Shown here: positions 59,158-64,000 of the stretch, in pieces
Numbering within the stretch: position 1 is the first letter of the stretch
Layout of the letters: the number at the start of each line of letters is the position of its first letter
DNA from: Jacaranda mimosifolia
Taxonomy: Eukaryota > Streptophyta > Magnoliopsida > Lamiales > Bignoniaceae
NCBI GenBank assembly: GCA_018894105.1
Contig: CM032128.1
Location: 15,977,001 to 16,041,000, forward strand
Direction: 5' to 3'
DNA: 64,000 nt
Notes under the pieces: model-generated
The model's input: only the letters and a program-made list of their open reading frames with translations
What the model was told of the DNA's origin: nothing
Database searches by the model: none
Program-made: the position numbers and the translations under genes

Positions 59158-59169
59158 GATTTGGTACCA
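59158..59169 (-). other. Primer-binding site of copy G (eroded)
   Basis: TGGTACCAAATC on the element strand; 9 of 12 match TGGTATCAGAGC, at the right distance from gag and next to a TG terminus. Confidence 0.55.
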
Positions 59170-59171
59170 AT

Positions 59172-60053
59172 TGATAGAATATGAGGCCCAGAGATAGAGA
59201 AATTAAGGAGTATTTCAATATTTAATAAATTATTTTAATAAAACAGAGAATTAGAAGTTTCAGATATAACTAGAAATTCAAAAGGTAATAAAAAGAAATA
59301 AACAATAAAGAAATGGCATCATGGATTTATAGTGGTTTGACGAATTTGACATCCCCTATCTAAGTTTCACTTAGTATTTTAACTTTCAGTATTATTCAAA
59401 AATTCAAACATGGATAATTATAATAGAAATCAAACAACCAAAAAGAACTTAGCTTTTAGCACTACTATCAAACCATACAATTGATGACAGTGAAGTTACT
59501 AAAGGACTTCGGTGCATAACGTTGAAATAGAAGAGAGATATTGCATAACTATAAGGATAACTCTTCATCATAAAAGCTTGGTACTTCAAAAGAACTCAGC
59601 ACTCATACTTAGTAGATTATCATATTTTGCTCTGCAGTTTTTGGACTCTTTGAATAGAGTTGCTCGTAATGCTTTCTAGATAGTTAACAGTAAAAATCTA
59701 GAGATGTATCAAGTAAAATCTTCTCATTATAGAAATGGAGTGAGTCAAGCTGATGGCTAGTTGATTGCATGATTTAAGGTGTGCTGAAAATTTGTTGGTT
59801 ATGACGAAAATGGGGCTGCTAAGAAAGAAAGGATGTATAAAAAGTTATTATGATCAAACACAAAACCTAATGCTATTTATATGGATGATTGTGACCATTA
59901 CAATCATTTGTGCACATAAGATAGATTTCACTTGAGATTTATGACTTATGTGGTTGCAATTGTTATGGCTTAAAGTATTAAAACCTCCTAAAAATGAGCC
60001 TATTCATAAAAAGAAATTTGAAAAAATAATCAATTTGGTACCTATAACACCCT
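59172..60053 (-). repeat. Probable 5' LTR of copy G
   Basis: Starts TGATAGAATATGAGG by the primer site. It holds the GTGGTTTGACGAATTTGACATCC stretch (59330-59353), resembling the R/U5 of many plant copia LTRs, and a TATA (ATATAAATA, complement of 59874-59882). The outer end at CCTATAACA (60053) is a guess; the opposite LTR is not in the window. Confidence 0.48.
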
Positions 60054-62332
60054 TATCCACTATTATTTTGGATAATTACCAACTATTCCATTGTTAATTT
60101 CAATTTGATAGATACCTCTCCTCTAGCCAACGAGTCAAGAATAATTTAAGTAAAATGTATAAAGAATTAAAATTAAGGTCAACTATCAAATGACAATTTT
60201 ACCCATGAAATGCATAGTTGGTAGCTTGAAATGAATGTCCATTCACCCTTTTCCAACTTGTATTTCCATGGCGCCTACTCATGCAAGTTCAATAGGAATG
60301 TAACGTAATGTAAATTTAAGTATATTTTTAATTAAAAAGATTGGTTCTAGCCATTGGATCGAAAAGAGTCATTACCAATAAAGTATCTACCTAAAGACAA
60401 ATATAAAGTATAAAGATCCATGCAATCTAGAATTGAATTAATTTACTCTTTACTAGTCATCCTTCAACAAGTTGCAACTTACTTGGACCCATAAAACATA
60501 GGATAGCATAGCCTTGAAAGGAAACCATTACTTGGAAAAAGATTAGACATACAATGCTATGAAATAGTTGAGACTTATGCATGTAATTAACTCTGTCATT
60601 ATTCTCATGCTTATATGCGTAAGATTTAAAATGAAAACTCTAATAAATACTATTTCCGCATGCCTATGAATAGGTGTAAATTAAAAAACATACTTATAAT
60701 CACCTTTGAGTAACATGTTTGGATATAATTTGAAAAAAACTACATGTCTTCTTGAGATACAATTAACTTTAAATTGGACTCATTCTCGTAGTTTCTTCAT
60801 GTTTCTTCCAATTGTTACCCCATGAGTAGGAGTATAGTTACCTTTTTTCCTCTATTAATTCTATGTAGCAAACTCTTGTACGAGAATCATAGAGCTGCAA
60901 TCAATAATTGAGCTTTTTTCACTCAATGGCCTTTAGCCCAGTAGACAATGACATAATTCTCATCTTTAAAATATGAAATTTGGGGTTTGAACCTTTTGGA
61001 TTCCTATCATGCATGTATATAAAAGAAAAATAATTGAACTATTTCCTCAAGTTTGTTATGTCTCCTATTCAATATGTCTCCTATATATATATATATATAT
61101 TTTCTTTTCTCACATAATATTAGAGATTTTGCTTGTCATTTCTATATATTGATGCTTGCTACATTGCAAGAGAAGATTGATGAAGTCTTTTATTTTCCAT
61201 TGGCATAATCCCTAAGTCCAAACTAGTATTTTATTGTGCACAAATGACCTACACATGCTATATATGGTAAATAAGTTTACAAGTAAAAAATTGGAGATTA
61301 AATAGTGCTAAGATTCTTTTCGTGCTACGTACATATTTTTTTGTAAGTATTATAAAATTGATATTAGTATGAAATATAAGTTAAAAATTAAAATGTTGAG
61401 GGAAAAACAAACATATAGTCAAGTGGAATGAAGAAAATTACATATTGTTCAACATATCAATTTAGTATTTGAAAATTTGAAATATGTAGAGATAACAAAA
61501 AAGTATAAAATGTTATTTGCATGAAATGAATTAAAAGATTATTTTCGAGAAGTTAAGAAAAAAATTCAAAACTTCCATAAATAGAAGAAAATGAATTAAA
61601 AGATACTTGCATTAGAAATACAAAAGACGAAAATGATAGAGCACAAGACTGATGGGTTAAAGATGGTTAGAAAAGTTTCAAGTTGTGTTTTAGGATTATT
61701 ATAAAGTGAAAAGATGATTACCATGTATTAAACTAAACATCTAAAGTGTAAAGTATTAAATAATAGGCTAAAAAAATCTATATTATTTTAATGTTTACTT
61801 CAATGACCGATCTAAGGAAAAAATATGATAATAATGTGATGATGCAACTTTTAATAAGGTATATTTTGGAGGTTTCGAAGAGAAAATATATGGTGTAATC
61901 TACAGACAACATGAGATTGAAGCTCAACAAAGTGAGCATAGGTCGAACCTGCAACCACAGGGAACACGTTAGGCTTGTCAAGATAACCCCCAGCTAAGAC
62001 CCTACATGGTTAAGTCGAAATAAGTGTTATGAAGATATATGTGTAAAGTAGCTAGAAATTTTAAGTGAAAAGAATGTCCACCTGAGAGAAATGGTAAATT
62101 ATGGTATTTATAGGGTTATCTTTAGGATTGAAATTATTGTAGAACCCCGACTTGATGTATCATTTGGACATAGTGAATATGGCTAAAGTAGGTCATTTAT
62201 TCTAGGGGTGGATGGCCAAATGAGCTACCACAACCCAAGGTAGTACTAGGACTCTATTTTCTTGGCATGATTCGTCTAACATGATTCCCTTCCCAATTGA
62301 AATCTCTCTTGGTGCCTATGGTGATTTGATGC
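60054..62332. other. No gene recognised
   Basis: AT-rich, no convincing coding frame on either strand. A (TA)n run lies at 61082-61100. The stretch GGTCGAACCTGCAACCACAG near 61942 looks like low-copy repeat DNA I cannot assign. Confidence 0.5.
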
Positions 62333-64000
62333 TGTTGGAATAATGCCCCGCAAGCTATTTAGATTGGTACTGTAAACTATTTCATTTGTGATACAATCTT
62401 GATTGAATGATATTCTTTATATGATCATCTTCATCTTATGCTTATTGTTACTTCACTAGCATTTGGTTGAAGCCCTTAGATCACATATTGCTCTATTCCA
62501 TGAGCAATCCCATATGAGATATAAATGCATGTTATTGGGTGCTTGTTAGAGAACAAGGCACTGAAGGCCCGCCTAGAGAATCCACTAGATAGCCGAACTG
62601 GCAAGTTGGTAGTGACAAATTCTCCAGCTTATGCTAGTACATATATTTAGTCCTTTAACTTGAGGATCCATGGTAACCTTGTGTTTAGGTTCTCATGCTT
62701 TGACTCCTCCCTGGTCACCTAGCAGGCCATTCGGGTAGTGATTGGGCATGAGCTACTTAGACATGGAGATTTGTGAGATCCAAGATGGAATCCAACTTCT
62801 CGTCTTTGTGAAGGGCGAGTGCATCTCCTATGTATTTTATAATGATCGATTCCAAGAAATCCTTGTGCAAGGTAGTATGACAATTTGAAAAATGAGTTTT
62901 TCAAAGATGTTGGCATAAAGTGGAATCAAACATTGAGAATAGAAACATAGTATCGAGGATATTGGGAAGCCGAAAAATATCTTGCCCCAGGCCTCTTTCG
63001 GGAGATAGGAGACGGAAAGATAGTATTTGCATGGTATGCATAGAGCTATAATGGTTCTCCAAAAGCATTAATTTCGACCAATTAGTTGGGCTCCATGGGC
63101 TTGACATTAGACATCGACCATGGAGATTGGGTACTCTTCAATTAATAGAGATTAATTGAATTAAGTCGATTAGCTTAAAGGAATTTAAACTAAAATGAAT
63201 ATATGATATTCAAAAGTCACAAGAAGTTATAAGCCTATGTCCGATGAATGGTAGAACCTATCGAGTCACACATAAAAGCCAATTGCATTTCCTAATTGAT
63301 GGAGGAATTTTTCTACATGTTATGAAATTCACTCTAAGGGACCAATTTTGGGGTGGTCAAAAATTAAGGTCAACTTTGGCTTGATTAATCTAATTGTTAA
63401 ATTGATCAACTAATTTAAGATTGTTAAATTGATTAAGCTAATTAACTTAAGCGTTAATTCAAGAATTAATTAACTAAATTAAAATATTTAATTTAATTAA
63501 TGAGAGAAATCTATATTAGAGGGAAAATTCAAATGAAAGGTTCATTTGGTGTGCATTTTAATTAATTCAAAATTAGATTCCAAATGTAATTCAAATGCAC
63601 ACAAAATTCAAATTGAATTTGCCAACTTGCAAGCAAGTGGGTGGCCCCCCACCTTGAGAAAGGTGTGATGCCACCTTGATATCACACCGTCCTTCTTCTA
63701 TATATAGATATAGAGATGAGGAATGGTGGTATTATGCAATTCCATGTGAAGAATTAGATTCTCACATTTTTCCCTCCTTCGAGTGTTGCCTTATGAGTTT
63801 AAGCTTCACCTAAAATCAGACATATACATCCCATTTCTCCTCTCTATCTCTATCTAATATTGAGGAGAAATAGGAAATAGCATTGGTGTGTGGATCATAG
63901 TAATAGAGGCAAGACAATAGGAATGCTAGCCTTTGGAGATCCAATAGTCAGAGTAGTAACTTGGTAATTTTATTCCAGGAGCTCCAGAAAGAGTTTTGAG
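62333..64000 (+). repeat. Copy H: LTR of the main family, cut by window end
   Basis: Starts TGTTGGAATAATGCCCCGC and follows the family LTR in order. About 190 bp usual after GATCACATA are missing at 62488. TATA box at 63699-63710 (TATATATAGATA), palindrome ladder about 63380-63500, U5 block GTGTGGATCATAGTAATAG near 63888. Whether it is a 5' LTR, 3' LTR or solo cannot be told. Confidence 0.88.
63699..63710 (+). promoter_or_regulatory. TATA box, LTR of H
   Basis: TATATATAGATA, the cleanest copy of this site in the window. Confidence 0.65.

Noticed and set aside
61082..61100. (TA)n run as a promoter
   Set aside because: A simple microsatellite with no downstream gene.

Overview
This window is repeat DNA from a flowering-plant nuclear genome. 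It is AT-rich and I see no intact host gene, tRNA, rRNA or bacterial-type gene. Almost all of it is copies of one Ty1/copia LTR-retrotransposon family with very long LTRs (about 2.2 kb). The polymerase order (gag, protease, integrase, reverse transcriptase, RNase H), the plant initiator-Met-tRNA-type primer site, the polypurine tract and 5-bp target duplications all fit. The gag resembles the Angela/TAR (BARE-1/WIS2-like) branch. The species cannot be named from what I see.

Layout, left to right. 1-5601: copy P (+), 5' end outside the window, ending in a complete 3' LTR. 5602-7824: no gene; the right part looks like a gypsy-type LTR (weak call). 7825-8923: an old, truncated LTR of the main family (-). 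9600-10440: remnant of a CACTA-type (Transposase_24-like) gene (+). 10480-12743 and 58388-59171: the two halves of copy G (-), a copia element of another lineage, split by the nest. 60054-62332: no gene recognised. 62333-64000: copy H, an LTR of the main family (+), cut by the window edge.

The nest (12744-58387). Copy A (-) sits in the gag of G. A's 5' LTR is split by solo LTR B. B is split by copy C (-). C is in turn hit by four later insertions: D (+, 27618-37673) and E (-, 38006-48201) in its reverse transcriptase, solo LTR F (49738-51977) between protease and integrase, and a 384-bp Tourist-like MITE (53153-53536) in its leader. Each LTR-element layer was closed by matching the host sequence across the insertion and by finding a target duplication: TATAG (D), GTTGC (E), TTCAA (F), TATAC/CATAC (C), TGTCT/TTTCT (B), ATTCT/ATTCC (A). 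The three innermost pairs are perfect and the three outer pairs each carry one mismatch, as nesting age predicts. A 500-base N run (23501-24000) lies in B and by alignment to its paralogues may hide almost nothing.

No copy can now make its proteins: every pol has stops or frameshifts and every protease active site is changed. P, D and E share the same protease-region stop, +1 frameshift and active-site change, so their common source was probably already defective and was moved by enzymes from relatives. Points most worth a second look: (i) D and E lie tail-to-tail as a roughly 10-kb inverted repeat with a 332-bp spacer; (ii) four consecutive hairpins in the untranslated leader show the same loop motif in all four leaders, with some compensatory base changes; (iii) a ladder of palindromes in the LTR upstream of the TATA box has different arms but one shared core; (iv) an antisense open frame in the LTR is free of indels between distant copies.
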